Assembly (NCBI RefSeq): GCF_001028625.1
Contig: NZ_CP011805.1
Span: 124,001 to 188,000 of the forward strand
Source: Pelagerythrobacter marensis
GTDB taxonomy: Bacteria; Pseudomonadota; Alphaproteobacteria; Sphingomonadales; Sphingomonadaceae
DNA: 64,000 nucleotides
Reading direction: 5' to 3'
Shown here: positions 9,225 through 17,923 of the stretch, in pieces
Position numbering within the stretch: the stretch's first letter is position 1
Layout of the letters: the number at the start of each line of letters is the position of its first letter
Translations under genes and position numbers: made by a program
The notes under the pieces: model-generated
The model's database searches: none
What the model saw: only the letters and a program-made list of their open reading frames with translations
What the model was told of the DNA's origin: nothing

Positions 9225-9497
9225 ATGGACGAACTGCCCATTCTCCTGGCGCTGGCGGACCGGATGCTGTGGATCACAGCGCTGGTCGCTGCCCCCGTCC
9301 TGCTCGCCAGCCTGGCGATCGGCCTGGTCATCGGGCTGATCCAGGCTGCCACTTCGGTCAACGAACAGACGCTGACCTTCGTGCCGAAACTGGCCGCCGT
9401 GGCGCTGGTGCTGGTCCTGTTCGGCGCGTCGATGATGGCGCTGCTGGGCGACTTCATGCAGGAAATCTTCATGGAAATCGCCAGGATCGGGCAGTGA
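9225..9497 (+). CDS. fliQ: Flagellar export gate protein FliQ
   Basis: FliQ packs around the FliP/R core of the export gate. The 90 residues and two membrane helices, with the conserved loop GLIQAATSVNEQTLTFVPKL, match the family exactly. It is followed by fliR with a four-base GTGA overlap. Confidence 0.96.
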   Translation: MDELPILLALADRMLWITALVAAPVLLASLAIGLVIGLIQAATSVNEQTLTFVPKLAAVALVLVLFGASMMALLGDFMQEIFMEIARIGQ

Positions 9498-10279
9498 TCG
9501 CACTCGATCTGGGCCTTGGTGCGATAGAGCAGGATTTCTGGCGCATCGTGTTCCTGATGACGCGGATCGGCGCCGGCCTGCTGGCCGCGCCGTTCTTCGG
9601 CGCCGCATCGGTTCCGATGATGGTTCGCGTGTGCCTTACGGCTGCGCTGGCGATTTTCGTCGGGGTGTGGATGCCCGCGGTCCAGCCGCCCGAAGCCCTG
9701 TTTTCCGCCGATGGAATGCTGGCCGTGGCGGGCGAGGTCGCGATCGGCCTGGCGCTCGGCTTCGTCCTTCAGATCGCCTTTGCCGCCCCGGTCATCGCGG
9801 CCGAGGTGATCGGCGGCGCGATGGGGATGAGCATGGCCATGGCCGCCGATCCCAACGGCGGCGGGCAGACAACTGCTTTCGGCCAGTATTTCACCATCGT
9901 CCTGACCCTGATCTTCCTCGCGCTGGGCGCGCATCTGCAATGGATCGCGCTTCTTGCGGAAAGCTATCGCACGTTCCCGCCGGGTGACACCTGGATGGGG
10001 GCGGACGGCTTCGCCCAGGTCGCGGGCTTTGCCGGGGCAATGTTCGAAACCGCCGTGCGGATCGCGCTGCCCGTTACCCTGGTCCTCCTGCTGGTGCAGA
10101 TGGTGACCGGCGTGCTCAGCCGCTCGGCCCCTTCGCTCAACCTCTTCGCGCTCGGCCTGCCGGCGGGCGTGCTGGCAGGGATCGCCGCACTGATCATAGC
10201 GGCGCCGATGATCTACGACCAGTTCGGCGACATCGTTCAGGTGTCGATCGACCAGACGACCGGGGTGCTGGTGCGATGA
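9494..10279 (+). CDS. fliR: Flagellar export gate protein FliR
   Basis: FliR completes the export-gate core with FliP and FliQ. The GTG at 9494 overlaps the fliQ stop and gives 261 residues, the normal length; a longer open frame upstream only shadows fliQ. Several hydrophobic helices are visible, with family-like stretches IGAGLLAAPFFGAASVPMMVR and AEVIGGAMGMSMAMAADPNGGGQTT. Confidence 0.94.
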   Translation: MIALDLGLGAIEQDFWRIVFLMTRIGAGLLAAPFFGAASVPMMVRVCLTAALAIFVGVWMPAVQPPEALFSADGMLAVAGEVAIGLALGFVLQIAFAAPVIAAEVIGGAMGMSMAMAADPNGGGQTTAFGQYFTIVLTLIFLALGAHLQWIALLAESYRTFPPGDTWMGADGFAQVAGFAGAMFETAVRIALPVTLVLLLVQMVTGVLSRSAPSLNLFALGLPAGVLAGIAALIIAAPMIYDQFGDIVQVSIDQTTGVLVR

Positions 10280-11406
10280 GCGAGACCGCCGGCGAAAAGA
10301 CTTTCGCACCGACCGACAAGCGCCGCCGGGACGCTGCACGCAAGGGCGACGTCCTGCGCTCGCGCGAGATCACGACGGCGGCGGCGATCCTGTTCGGCGG
10401 TGCCTGGCTGATGTTCGGCGGGCCGTGGCTGCTGGAAGAAATGACCGGCATCGTGCGCGACGCACTGGTGTTCGACCGGGGGGAGATGATCGATTTCCAG
10501 CCCGGCCAGATGATGCTGACCGGCCTGCTCGCCGCGCTGCCCCCGATCCTCACCATTGCCGGGCCGATGATCCTGATCGCGCTCGTCACCCAGCTGGGGC
10601 CGAGCGCGGACGGGCGCTGGGTGAACGAGAACCTCAACTTCAAGGGGTCGCGCATCAACCCGCTTTCGGGGCTGAAGCGCATGTTCGGCCCCAATGGCTG
10701 GATCGAGATGGGCAAGGGCATTCTGAAGGTCGCGCTGCTGGGTGCGATTGCCTGGTTCTGGGCGCGCGCATGGCTCGACACGATCGTCGGGCTGGGCAGC
10801 GGCAACCTGTCGCAACAGCTCACCGCCGCCTGGGGCGCGGTGATCTCACTCCTCCTCGCGCTGGGCGGAGGGCTGGTCGTGATCGCGCTGGTCGATGCGC
10901 CGATCCAGTGGGTGCGCCGCAACCAGCGGCTGAAAATGAGCCATCAGGAAATGCGCGACGAGCACAAGGAAGCCGAAGGCTCGCCCGAGGCGCGCGCCCA
11001 TCGCCGCCAGCGCCAGCGCGAGATTGCCGCCGGCGGGGTGGCCCATGCCATGCGCGAGGCGCAGTTCGTGCTGACCAACCCGACCCATTTCGCCGTGGCG
11101 ATGACGTACGATCCCGAAAAGGCCGCGGCACCGCTCGTTCTGGCCAAGGGGCGCGGCGACAAGGCGCAGGCGATGAAGGAACTGGCGCGCGAATACGGCG
11201 TGCCGATGCTCGAATACCCGCAGCTCGCGCGGTCGGTCTATTTCACCACGCGTGAGAACCAGACCATCCGCGAAGAGCTCTATGCCGCGCTGGCGGCGGT
11301 CCTGGCTTTCGTCTTCTCCCTCAAACGCGGGGAACAGCGCCCGGCTCCCGCGATCGAGGTGCCGGTGGAACTGCGGTTCGATGCGGAGGGGCGTCGTGCG
11401 GCCTGA
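10276..11406 (+). CDS. flhB: Flagellar export switch protein FlhB
   Basis: FlhB is the substrate-specificity switch of the flagellar export gate. The protein of 376 residues begins with the typical EKTFAPTDKRRRDAARKGDVLRSREI segment. It has four membrane helices and a cytoplasmic domain with the self-cleavage motif NPTH near residues 268-271 (FVLTNPTHFAVAM). It follows fliR with a four-base overlap, completing the fliPQR-flhB gate set. Confidence 0.97.
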   Translation: MSETAGEKTFAPTDKRRRDAARKGDVLRSREITTAAAILFGGAWLMFGGPWLLEEMTGIVRDALVFDRGEMIDFQPGQMMLTGLLAALPPILTIAGPMILIALVTQLGPSADGRWVNENLNFKGSRINPLSGLKRMFGPNGWIEMGKGILKVALLGAIAWFWARAWLDTIVGLGSGNLSQQLTAAWGAVISLLLALGGGLVVIALVDAPIQWVRRNQRLKMSHQEMRDEHKEAEGSPEARAHRRQRQREIAAGGVAHAMREAQFVLTNPTHFAVAMTYDPEKAAAPLVLAKGRGDKAQAMKELAREYGVPMLEYPQLARSVYFTTRENQTIREELYAALAAVLAFVFSLKRGEQRPAPAIEVPVELRFDAEGRRAA

Positions 11407-11451
11407 TCCGGCAAGCCTTAACGCCCGCGCCTTGCGGCCGTTCTCAGCGGT

Positions 11452-12873
11452 ATGAGCGAAGTATCGTCCATTATCGCCGGTCTGGGCGCGGGTAGCGGCA
11501 TCGACATGGTCTCTCTGGCCAGCGATCTGGCCGACGCGCAGTTTGCGCTGCGCAACGACCGTTTGAGCATGCGCAGCGAAGTGCTGGAACGGCAGATTTC
11601 CGCCGCTTCGTCGCTCAAGAACACGCTGGCCCTGCTCGCCGGCGCGCTGGGCGACCGGGTGCGCGCGGGCGATCTGGCGGTCAAGCCGCAGATTGCCAAT
11701 CCTTCGGTGGCGACGGCAACCAGCCCGGCGGGCACGATCGGGTCGGGTTCCTACAGTCTGGAGGTTCTGGCGCTGGCTCGCAGGCAGACCCTGACGAGCC
11801 CCGCCTTCGCCGATCCGGCGGCTGCCATCGGATCGGGCACGCTGACCATTCGCTTCGGCGAAACGGACGGCACGGCCTTTGCCGCGGATCCCGAGCGCGA
11901 GGCATTGACCATCGATATCGCCAGCGGGGCCACGCTGGCCGACGTCGCCAGCGCGATCAACGCGAAGAAATCGGGCGTCACCGCCTATGTCGCACAAACC
12001 GCGCAGGGCGCCCAACTGGTACTGAAGGGCCCGGAGGGCGCGCAAAGCGGATTTGTGGTCGAGGCGACCGAAACGCCTGGCGAAGAAGGGCTGGCGGCGC
12101 TTGCCTGGAACCCTGCCGCCGGGGGCGATCCGGCGCGCCTGCTGGCGGCATCGGCCGATGCCCAGTTCCGGCTGGATGGACTGCCGATGACCAGTGCCAC
12201 CAACGATGTCGGCACCGTTGCGCCCGGCCTCTCGCTCAAGCTCACCGGCACCAACGCCGGCGCGCCGACGACGATCGGTTTCCCCAGCCCGGTGGGGACC
12301 ATCGCGAGTGCGATGCAGGATATTGTAAGCGCGCTCAACGAAGTGGTCGGGGAACTCAATGCGGCCACCGATCCGCATTCGGGCGACCTCGCGCGCGATC
12401 CTGGCGCCCGTGCGCTCAAGAAAACTCTTTCCGGTCTTTCCGGCATGGTGGTCATGCCCAATGCGCCCGACGGTGCGCCGCGCACGCTGGCCGACCTTGG
12501 CGTCGCCATCCAGCGTGACGGCACGTTCCGGCTCGACAGTACGCGCCTGCAGGCAACGCTGGACCGCGATCCCGGCGGCGTGGCGGCGATGTTCACCACC
12601 GGCCTCTATGGCGTCTACGCGACGGTCGACAAGATTTCGCGTTCCGCCTCAAGCACCGGCGATCCGGGGTCGCTGGCCGGTTCGATTGCCCGTTACCAGT
12701 CGCAATCGGCCGACATTTCGGAAGAGGCTGCGAAGCTGGCCGATCAGCAGGAACGCCTGCGGGCCAACATGATCTCCCGCTTCGCCAAGGCGGACACGCG
12801 CATTGCCTCCTCGCAATCCACGCTGTCGTTCCTGCAATCGCAGATCGACGCCTGGAACTCTTCGCGCGACTGA
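11452..12873 (+). CDS. fliD: Flagellar filament cap protein FliD
   Basis: FliD (HAP2) caps the growing filament and folds flagellin subunits. The 473-residue protein starts with the family signature GLGAGSGIDMVSLASDLADAQ. It ends with a helical C-terminus containing repeated Gln/Ala/Ser positions (SADISEEAAKLADQQERLRANMISRFAKAD...LSFLQSQIDAW), as in other FliD proteins. It is separated from flhB by 45 bases and followed one base later by fliS. Confidence 0.93.
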   Translation: MSEVSSIIAGLGAGSGIDMVSLASDLADAQFALRNDRLSMRSEVLERQISAASSLKNTLALLAGALGDRVRAGDLAVKPQIANPSVATATSPAGTIGSGSYSLEVLALARRQTLTSPAFADPAAAIGSGTLTIRFGETDGTAFAADPEREALTIDIASGATLADVASAINAKKSGVTAYVAQTAQGAQLVLKGPEGAQSGFVVEATETPGEEGLAALAWNPAAGGDPARLLAASADAQFRLDGLPMTSATNDVGTVAPGLSLKLTGTNAGAPTTIGFPSPVGTIASAMQDIVSALNEVVGELNAATDPHSGDLARDPGARALKKTLSGLSGMVVMPNAPDGAPRTLADLGVAIQRDGTFRLDSTRLQATLDRDPGGVAAMFTTGLYGVYATVDKISRSASSTGDPGSLAGSIARYQSQSADISEEAAKLADQQERLRANMISRFAKADTRIASSQSTLSFLQSQIDAWNSSRD

Positions 12874-12874
12874 T

Positions 12875-13249
12875 ATGCTGTCCCTTACCAACCCGCACGA
12901 AGCCTATCGCCGCAGCGCGTTCGACGCCCGGATACAGGGTGGGGATTCAGCCGCGCTTGTTCAGTTGTGCCTGGAACAGGCGATCGCCGGCCTGGGTTCC
13001 GCGCTGTTTGCGCAGGACCGCGGCGACGCTTCGCTGCGCAGCAAGGCGCTGACGCGTACGCTGACGGCGATCACTGCGCTGGAAATGGGCGTCGACCGCA
13101 ACGCGCCGCTCGCCCAGGCGCTGCTCCAGGTCTATGGCGCGGCGCGCAAGGCGGTGCTCGACAGCGTGACCGAATTCGAACCGGAACTGCTGCGTTCGGT
13201 CCGCCAGGACTTCCTCGATATCGAGGCGGCGCTGCGCGGAATCGACTGA
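12875..13249 (+). CDS. fliS: Flagellin chaperone FliS
   Basis: FliS binds flagellin in the cytoplasm and prevents early polymerisation. The 124-residue helical protein contains the family start NPHEAYRRSAFDARIQGGDSAALVQLCLEQAIAGL. It starts one base after the fliD stop (TGATATG), the usual gene order. A longer open frame upstream is a shadow of fliD. Confidence 0.9.
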   Translation: MLSLTNPHEAYRRSAFDARIQGGDSAALVQLCLEQAIAGLGSALFAQDRGDASLRSKALTRTLTAITALEMGVDRNAPLAQALLQVYGAARKAVLDSVTEFEPELLRSVRQDFLDIEAALRGID

Positions 13250-13430
13250 TCGGCAGGAAATCGGCGAACCGAGCAATCAAACGATTGCGGCTTATTTACA
13301 GTTACGTTAGTTTACATCGCATTGAACGGGGGTTCGATTGGGGTGTGGGGGCGCAGACCTGCTGCATCGGCCTCGCATAGCAATGCGTCGCAACCTGCGC
13401 GGAAATTGGGATCGATCGGTGAAGCTGGCA

Positions 13431-14063
13431 ATGCAAGTGACCGACGTCGCGGGCGGGGCTCTCGTGCACGTTATCGACTCCGATACTCGACGGCGGGCGG
13501 AAGTCTCGCGCGAACTTCTGGCGCTTGGCGTTCATGCCGAAATTTACGAAGATGCCGGAGAATTCCTGCGGATGCTGCCCGCGCGGGGTGCCGTGCTGCT
13601 GGTGGAATCGAGCGAGGATGACCTTTCCGAATTCATGGACAGCCTGCGGGCCAGGCAGCGGTATTACCCGGTCTCGCTCTATTCGGAAACGCCTCGTCCC
13701 GAACGGATCGTGCGCGCCTTGCGCGAAGGGGCGCTCGACTATCTCGCCTGGCCGTTCGATCCGGCCCTGTTTGCCGATGCCCTGCGCAAGCTGAACGAGG
13801 ACGGCGACCGGCAGCGGCGGATCGAGCGGGTCCGGGCCGAAGCGCGCGCGCTGGTCGAACAATTGACGATGCGCGAGCGTGAAGTGCTGGTTTCGCTGCT
13901 CGATGGCAATTCGAACAAGCAGATCGCCGCCGAGCTGGATCTCAGCCCGCGAACAGTCGAAATCTATCGCAAGAACGTGATGCGCAAGCTGGGTGCGAAA
14001 TCGGCGTCGGATGCGGTGCGGATCGGGATCTATGCCGATTTGTGGGAATTGCCGGTCGCCTGA
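13431..14063 (+). CDS. LuxR/FixJ-family regulator with degenerate receiver domain
   Basis: The C-terminal domain is a clear LuxR-type helix-turn-helix: LTMREREVLVSLLDGNSNKQIAAELDLSPRTVEIYRKNVMRKLGAKSASDAVRI. The N-terminal domain has a response-regulator fold as in FixJ. However, the phosphoacceptor Asp position reads Glu (VLLVESSEDD, residue 59) and the conserved Lys before Pro-Phe is Trp (DYLAWPFDP, residue 107), so ordinary phosphorylation is unlikely. The start is uncertain: ATG 13431 is used here (210 aa), but GTG 13419, ATG 13383 or TTG 13338 are in frame. Its place just after fliS suggests, but does not prove, a role in flagellar control. Confidence 0.8.
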   Translation: MQVTDVAGGALVHVIDSDTRRRAEVSRELLALGVHAEIYEDAGEFLRMLPARGAVLLVESSEDDLSEFMDSLRARQRYYPVSLYSETPRPERIVRALREGALDYLAWPFDPALFADALRKLNEDGDRQRRIERVRAEARALVEQLTMREREVLVSLLDGNSNKQIAAELDLSPRTVEIYRKNVMRKLGAKSASDAVRIGIYADLWELPVA

Positions 14064-14497
14064 GCGGCGCAGTCGGGTTGCAGCGACAGCAGAAAGCCGA
14101 TCCACGCCAGAACCAGCGCCCGTGCCGGGCAGCGTGCGCTGGCCGTCGCTTCGCCGCGATGCCCTTCGCTCCAGACCCGCGCAGAGGTCAACGATCCGGG
14201 CTGCGCAACGATTTCGTGCAGCAGCGATGGGCCGATCAACTGGATGGCGGCGGCTTCGAACGCCTGATCCGCCAGCAGGCTCTCGAACGCCGCTTCGTCG
14301 ATCTCGCGGTCGACGATGGCGTCGAACGGCGACGGGGCCAGGGCGCAGAGGTGCCGCGACAGACGCAGGCAGTTTTCCATCGGCGCATCGCCGCTGGCCC
14401 GATCGGAAAGCCTGGCCAGGCTGTCGATCCAGGTCGCCCGGTCGAGAAAGGCGTCGTCACTGGGTGCCATCAGGGCAGGCCCCTTCCCGTTTTGCAT
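14030..14497 (-). CDS. Hypothetical protein
   Basis: An acidic, helix-rich product (155 residues from MQNGKGPALM, or 146 from the Met at 14470). It reads like a genuine protein: ordered Leu/Ala/Asp spacing such as FLDRATWIDSLARLSDRA and EAAFESLLADQAFEAAAIQLIGPSLLHEI. I do not recognise the family. It is tail-to-tail with the preceding regulator, and the two reading frames overlap by 34 bases at their 3' ends. It is transcribed divergently from the PhoX-like gene. Confidence 0.55.
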   Translation of the reverse strand: MQNGKGPALMAPSDDAFLDRATWIDSLARLSDRASGDAPMENCLRLSRHLCALAPSPFDAIVDREIDEAAFESLLADQAFEAAAIQLIGPSLLHEIVAQPGSLTSARVWSEGHRGEATASARCPARALVLAWIGFLLSLQPDCAAQATGNSHKSA

Positions 14498-14582
14498 TGA
14501 ATATACACCGATAACGGGCGAGGTGTTATCTTTCTCTTGCTGGCAGGACCGGGGGCGCATTCAGCCTCGAATCCCCGGCAAC

Positions 14583-14605
14583 GCGGAAAGTTCCCGCTTT
14601 TTTTT
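14583..14605 (+). terminator. Rho-independent terminator-like hairpin with T8 tract
   Basis: A short GC hairpin (GCGGAA against TTCCCGC, one bulged base) is followed directly by eight T residues at 14598-14605. It reads as an intrinsic terminator on the + strand. The nearest upstream + strand gene ends about 520 bases earlier, so it may end a long antisense 3' UTR or a small RNA instead. Confidence 0.5.
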
Positions 14606-14712
14606 CGGCAAATGCTGGGCGGGCGAAATGTCGGGCATGTTGGCGGCTGTCACATCGGCTTCACGCTGCTAAGGCATGGCGATCCGCTCAACCACGCAGG
14701 ATAGTATCGTTC

Positions 14713-16038
14713 ATGTCGCACCTTTCCGCCGATCGCCGCACGTTTCTCGCCGCTACAGGTTCGGCCTTCGCCGCGCTCGCTGCCAGCGGCTGCACCACCA
14801 CGATGGCCGCCGGCGGCGGAAGGGGCGGTGCGGGATATGGTCCCCTGCGATCCGATCCGGCGGGTCTGATCGATCTGCCCGAAGGCTTCAGCTATCGCAC
14901 CATTTCCAACCTCGGCGAGATGATGAACGACGGTTTCACCGTGCCCGACGCAGCCGATGGCATGGGGTGCTTCGATCTCGGAAACGGCAAGCTGGCCCTG
15001 GTGCGCAATCACGAACTGGTTCCGGGCAAGGATGGCGGCGGCGTTGCCGGGCCGGCCTTCGACACCGTGGCGCGCAGCCTGGTGCCCCTGCCGGGCGGCA
15101 CGACCACGCTGGTGCTCGATGCGGAAACGCTGGCGGTGGAACGGCAGTATCGTTCCCTCGCCGGCACGATCCGCAACTGCGGCGGTGGGATCACCCCGTG
15201 GGGCAGTTGGCTGACTTGCGAGGAAGCGCCGGTGCGGGCCGACGGGCGGATCAATCAGGACCACGGGTGGACGTTCGAAGTGCCGGCCGATGCGCCGGGC
15301 CTTGTCGATCCGGTCCCGCTCAAGGCAATGGGCCGCTTCAATCACGAGGCAGCCTGCGTCGACCCGGCAACCGGCATCGTTTACCAGACCGAAGATCGCG
15401 ACGACAGCCTGCTCTATCGCTTCATTCCCAAGGTTCCGGGCAAGCTGGCGGAAGGCGGGCGTCTGCAGGCGCTGGTGATCTCCGACGCGCCGGCGGATAC
15501 GCGCAACTGGGCCGGGGCGCCCTGGCCCACCGGAAGCTGGGCCGATGCGCGCTGGATCGACCTCGACGATGTGGAATCGCCCGAAGACGACCTGCGCCAG
15601 CGCGGCGCAGCGGACGGCGCGGCATTGTTCGCCCGGGGCGAGGGCATCCATATGGGCGATGGCGAGTTCTATTTCTGCTGCACCAGCGGCGGCGCGGCCA
15701 AGCTGGGCCAGGTCTTCCGCCTGGTGCCCGGTACTGGCGGCGCGCCCGACAGGCTGCAGCTGTTCTTCGAATCGACCAGCCCCGATCAGTTCAACTACGG
15801 CGACAACCTGACCGTTGGACCCAACGGGCACCTTGTGGTGTGCGAAGATCAGTACACCGAAGTGGTGAGCAACCACTTGCGCGGAATTACCCCGGCGGGG
15901 GAAGCCTATCCGCTGGCCCTTCTGCGCCAGCAGACCGAATGGGCCGGGGCCTGCTTCTCCCCCGATGGGCGGACGCTGTTCGTCAACGCCTACAGCCCGA
16001 CCAGGACCTTCGCGATCACCGGGCCGTGGCTTGCCTGA
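14713..16038 (+). CDS. PhoX-like (DUF839) exported phosphatase-family protein
   Basis: The N-terminus has both a Tat-like twin-arginine stretch (DRRTFLAATGSAFAALA) and a Cys at the end of the hydrophobic region (AASGCTTT), so the protein is exported, probably as a lipoprotein. The body (441 aa) has DUF839/PhoX features: GFSYRTISNLGEMMNDGFTVPDAADGMGCF, LVRNHEL, CGGGITPWGSWLTCEE, FNHEAACVDP, VYQTEDRDDSLLYRFIP and the late DNLTVGPNGHLVVCEDQ. These are consistent with a Ca/Fe-dependent phosphatase beta-propeller. The substrate cannot be told from sequence. Confidence 0.85.
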   Translation: MSHLSADRRTFLAATGSAFAALAASGCTTTMAAGGGRGGAGYGPLRSDPAGLIDLPEGFSYRTISNLGEMMNDGFTVPDAADGMGCFDLGNGKLALVRNHELVPGKDGGGVAGPAFDTVARSLVPLPGGTTTLVLDAETLAVERQYRSLAGTIRNCGGGITPWGSWLTCEEAPVRADGRINQDHGWTFEVPADAPGLVDPVPLKAMGRFNHEAACVDPATGIVYQTEDRDDSLLYRFIPKVPGKLAEGGRLQALVISDAPADTRNWAGAPWPTGSWADARWIDLDDVESPEDDLRQRGAADGAALFARGEGIHMGDGEFYFCCTSGGAAKLGQVFRLVPGTGGAPDRLQLFFESTSPDQFNYGDNLTVGPNGHLVVCEDQYTEVVSNHLRGITPAGEAYPLALLRQQTEWAGACFSPDGRTLFVNAYSPTRTFAITGPWLA

Positions 16039-16105
16039 CGCGAACGGGGGCGACTGCATGCGATAGCGGCTTGTCCCGCGCCCGAGCAGGCCGCATGACC
16101 GGCTG

Positions 16106-16669
16106 ATGTCTTCGCTGCTTTTCGCATTCGTCGCCGTTCTTCTGGGATCGTTCGGCGGCCGGGATCAACTGATCGTGGCGCAGGTTTCCGGCGCGTCGCG
16201 GCGCGGGCCCGGCGTGCTGTGCGCCGCCATCGCCAGTGCCACGCTGTCGGCCTTCGTCATGGCACTGGCGGGCCAGGCCGTGTCGACGATGTTGCCGGGG
16301 CCGGGCAAGACGATGCTGGTGGCCATTGCCCTGCTGTTCGCCGCGCTGGAGCTGGCCTGGCCGGTAAAACAGGCGCGGGCGAAGGAACCGACCCGGTCGG
16401 TTGCCGCCATTCTGATCGTGCTGGTGGTCAAGCAGTTCGGGGACGGCGCGCGGTTTCTGGTATTCGCGATCGCGGCGGCGACCGGGGCGCCGCTGCTGGC
16501 CGGCCTTGGCGGCGCGGCGGGGGGCACGCTCGCGCTGCTGGCGGCCTGGGCATTGGGGGAGCGGGATCTGGCCCGCCTGCCGATGCGGCCGCTGCGCCTC
16601 GCACTTGCAGGCATCGCGCTGCTCGCTACGATCGTGATCGGGCTGGGTGCACGGGGCATTATCGAATAA
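16106..16669 (+). CDS. GDT1/TMEM165 (UPF0016)-like membrane protein, degenerate motifs
   Basis: A 187-residue protein with about six membrane helices in two halves. Each half has a short polar motif in a hydrophobic helix: LLGSFGGRDQLIVAQ in the first and VVKQFGDGARFLVFA in the second. This duplicated layout resembles the GDT1/UPF0016 family of Mn/Ca cation transporters, whose motif is E-x-G-D-(K/R)-(T/S). Here the acidic residue before Gly is missing in both copies (Ser-Phe-Gly-Gly-Arg-Asp and Gln-Phe-Gly-Asp-Gly-Ala), so transport activity may be altered or lost. Confidence 0.6.
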   Translation: MSSLLFAFVAVLLGSFGGRDQLIVAQVSGASRRGPGVLCAAIASATLSAFVMALAGQAVSTMLPGPGKTMLVAIALLFAALELAWPVKQARAKEPTRSVAAILIVLVVKQFGDGARFLVFAIAAATGAPLLAGLGGAAGGTLALLAAWALGERDLARLPMRPLRLALAGIALLATIVIGLGARGIIE

Positions 16670-16768
16670 TCGCTTTTTCCGATCACAGCATCAGCCACAC
16701 TTGCCGAAACCGATTCCGATTTCGTCCGTTCGTAAGGCGAACACCGAATCCACAAGGAGGGCAGATTT

Positions 16769-17230
16769 ATGAGCACGACGGGCGACAATTCGAAAAAGGC
16801 ACTGGTTGACGCGCTGAACGGCGCGCTTGCCGATACGCTGGCGCTTTACGTCAAGACCAAGAATTTCCACTGGCACGTGGCCGGTCCGCGCTTTCGCGAT
16901 CTCCACCTGCTGTTCGACGAGCAGGCGGCCCAGTTGATCGGAACGGTCGACCTGATTGGCGAGCGTGTGCGCAAGAATGGCGAAAGCACGCTGACTTCGA
17001 TCGGCGCAATCGCGACGGCGACGGGCGTTGCCGACCAGGATGATACCGCGCTCGATGCCGACAAGATGGTGGCCGAACTGCGCGATGATAACCGCAAGCT
17101 GCACGACCGCCTGAATGCGGTGAAGGAAGCGGCAGAGGACGTGGGCGACAACGCCACCAGCGGGATCGTCGACGACTGGATCGACCAGGCCGAAGAACGC
17201 ATCTGGTTCCTCGCCCAGACGTTGAAGTAA
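16769..17230 (+). CDS. dps: Dps-family ferritin-like protein
   Basis: Dps proteins form 12-mers that bind DNA and store iron, protecting against peroxide. The 153-residue product carries the inter-subunit ferroxidase ligands in order: His34 (NFHWH), His46 and Asp50 (RDLHLLFDEQ), and Asp61 and Glu65 (VDLIGER). A good ribosome binding site (AAGGAGGG) precedes the ATG. The gene stands alone and is followed by a strong hairpin terminator. Confidence 0.93.
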   Translation: MSTTGDNSKKALVDALNGALADTLALYVKTKNFHWHVAGPRFRDLHLLFDEQAAQLIGTVDLIGERVRKNGESTLTSIGAIATATGVADQDDTALDADKMVAELRDDNRKLHDRLNAVKEAAEDVGDNATSGIVDDWIDQAEERIWFLAQTLK

Positions 17231-17250
17231 GAATACCTAAATTTCTGGCG

Positions 17251-17285
17251 AAAGCCCGCTGCGGCGCTTGGCCGCGGCGGGCTTT
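17251..17285 (+). terminator. Terminator after dps
   Basis: Perfect 9-bp arms AAAGCCCGC (17251-17259) and GCGGGCTTT (17277-17285), with further pairing possible inside, lie 20 bases after the dps stop. The arm ends in TTT. It probably separates dps from the next gene. Confidence 0.65.
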
Positions 17286-17302
17286 ATGCTATTTGCGCGG
17301 AC

Positions 17303-17923
17303 GTGACCGATATTGCTCTGATCGAAGAGGCCGACGATAGCCGGATCGCCGACTGGATCGGCGACAGGCTCGATGCCGCACTCGCTGCGACCGGCGGAAC
17401 GGTGGCGATCACCATTCCTGGCGGTTCCACGCCATTTCCGATTCTCGACCGGCTGGGCGCGCGCGGGCTGGACTGGTCGCGCATCCGCGTGTGGCCGGGG
17501 GATGACCGGATCGTGCCCGAAGATCATCCGGCCAGCAACACCGGCCGAATCCGTGCCGCGCTGGACCCGCTGGGCGCGCAGATCGTGCCGCTGGCGGAAG
17601 ACGCGCAGCCGCCGCATTTCGCAATCGCCTGGCTGGGCATGGGGGCTGATGGTCACATCGCCTCGCTGTTCCCCAACACCGATCCGAAGATTGACGATCC
17701 GGTGCAGGTGCGCCGGTTGACTCCCGACCCCCTACCGCCCGAGGCGCCCTTCGATCGGGTGACGCTGACCATACCCTCCCTGCTTTCGAGCGACGAGATC
17801 ATGTTCGTCATCCGGGGTGCGGAAAAGCGTGCCGTGTTCGATGCGGCCATGCGCGGGGGGCACGATCTGCCCGTGGCGCGCCTGCTGTCCGCCGCGCGCC
17901 AGCCGGTGACATGTTTCGCCTGA
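17303..17923 (+). CDS. pgl: 6-phosphogluconolactonase
   Basis: Hydrolyses 6-phosphogluconolactone in the pentose phosphate/Entner-Doudoroff route. The 206-residue protein has the family motifs TIPGGSTPFPILDRL, VWPGDDRIVPEDHPASNTGRIRAAL (matching the usual DER...S-N pattern) and the catalytic-site GMGADGHIASLFPNT. The start is GTG at 17303, close behind the dps terminator. The 3' end overlaps the Nudix gene by 13 bases. Confidence 0.9.
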   Translation: MTDIALIEEADDSRIADWIGDRLDAALAATGGTVAITIPGGSTPFPILDRLGARGLDWSRIRVWPGDDRIVPEDHPASNTGRIRAALDPLGAQIVPLAEDAQPPHFAIAWLGMGADGHIASLFPNTDPKIDDPVQVRRLTPDPLPPEAPFDRVTLTIPSLLSSDEIMFVIRGAEKRAVFDAAMRGGHDLPVARLLSAARQPVTCFA

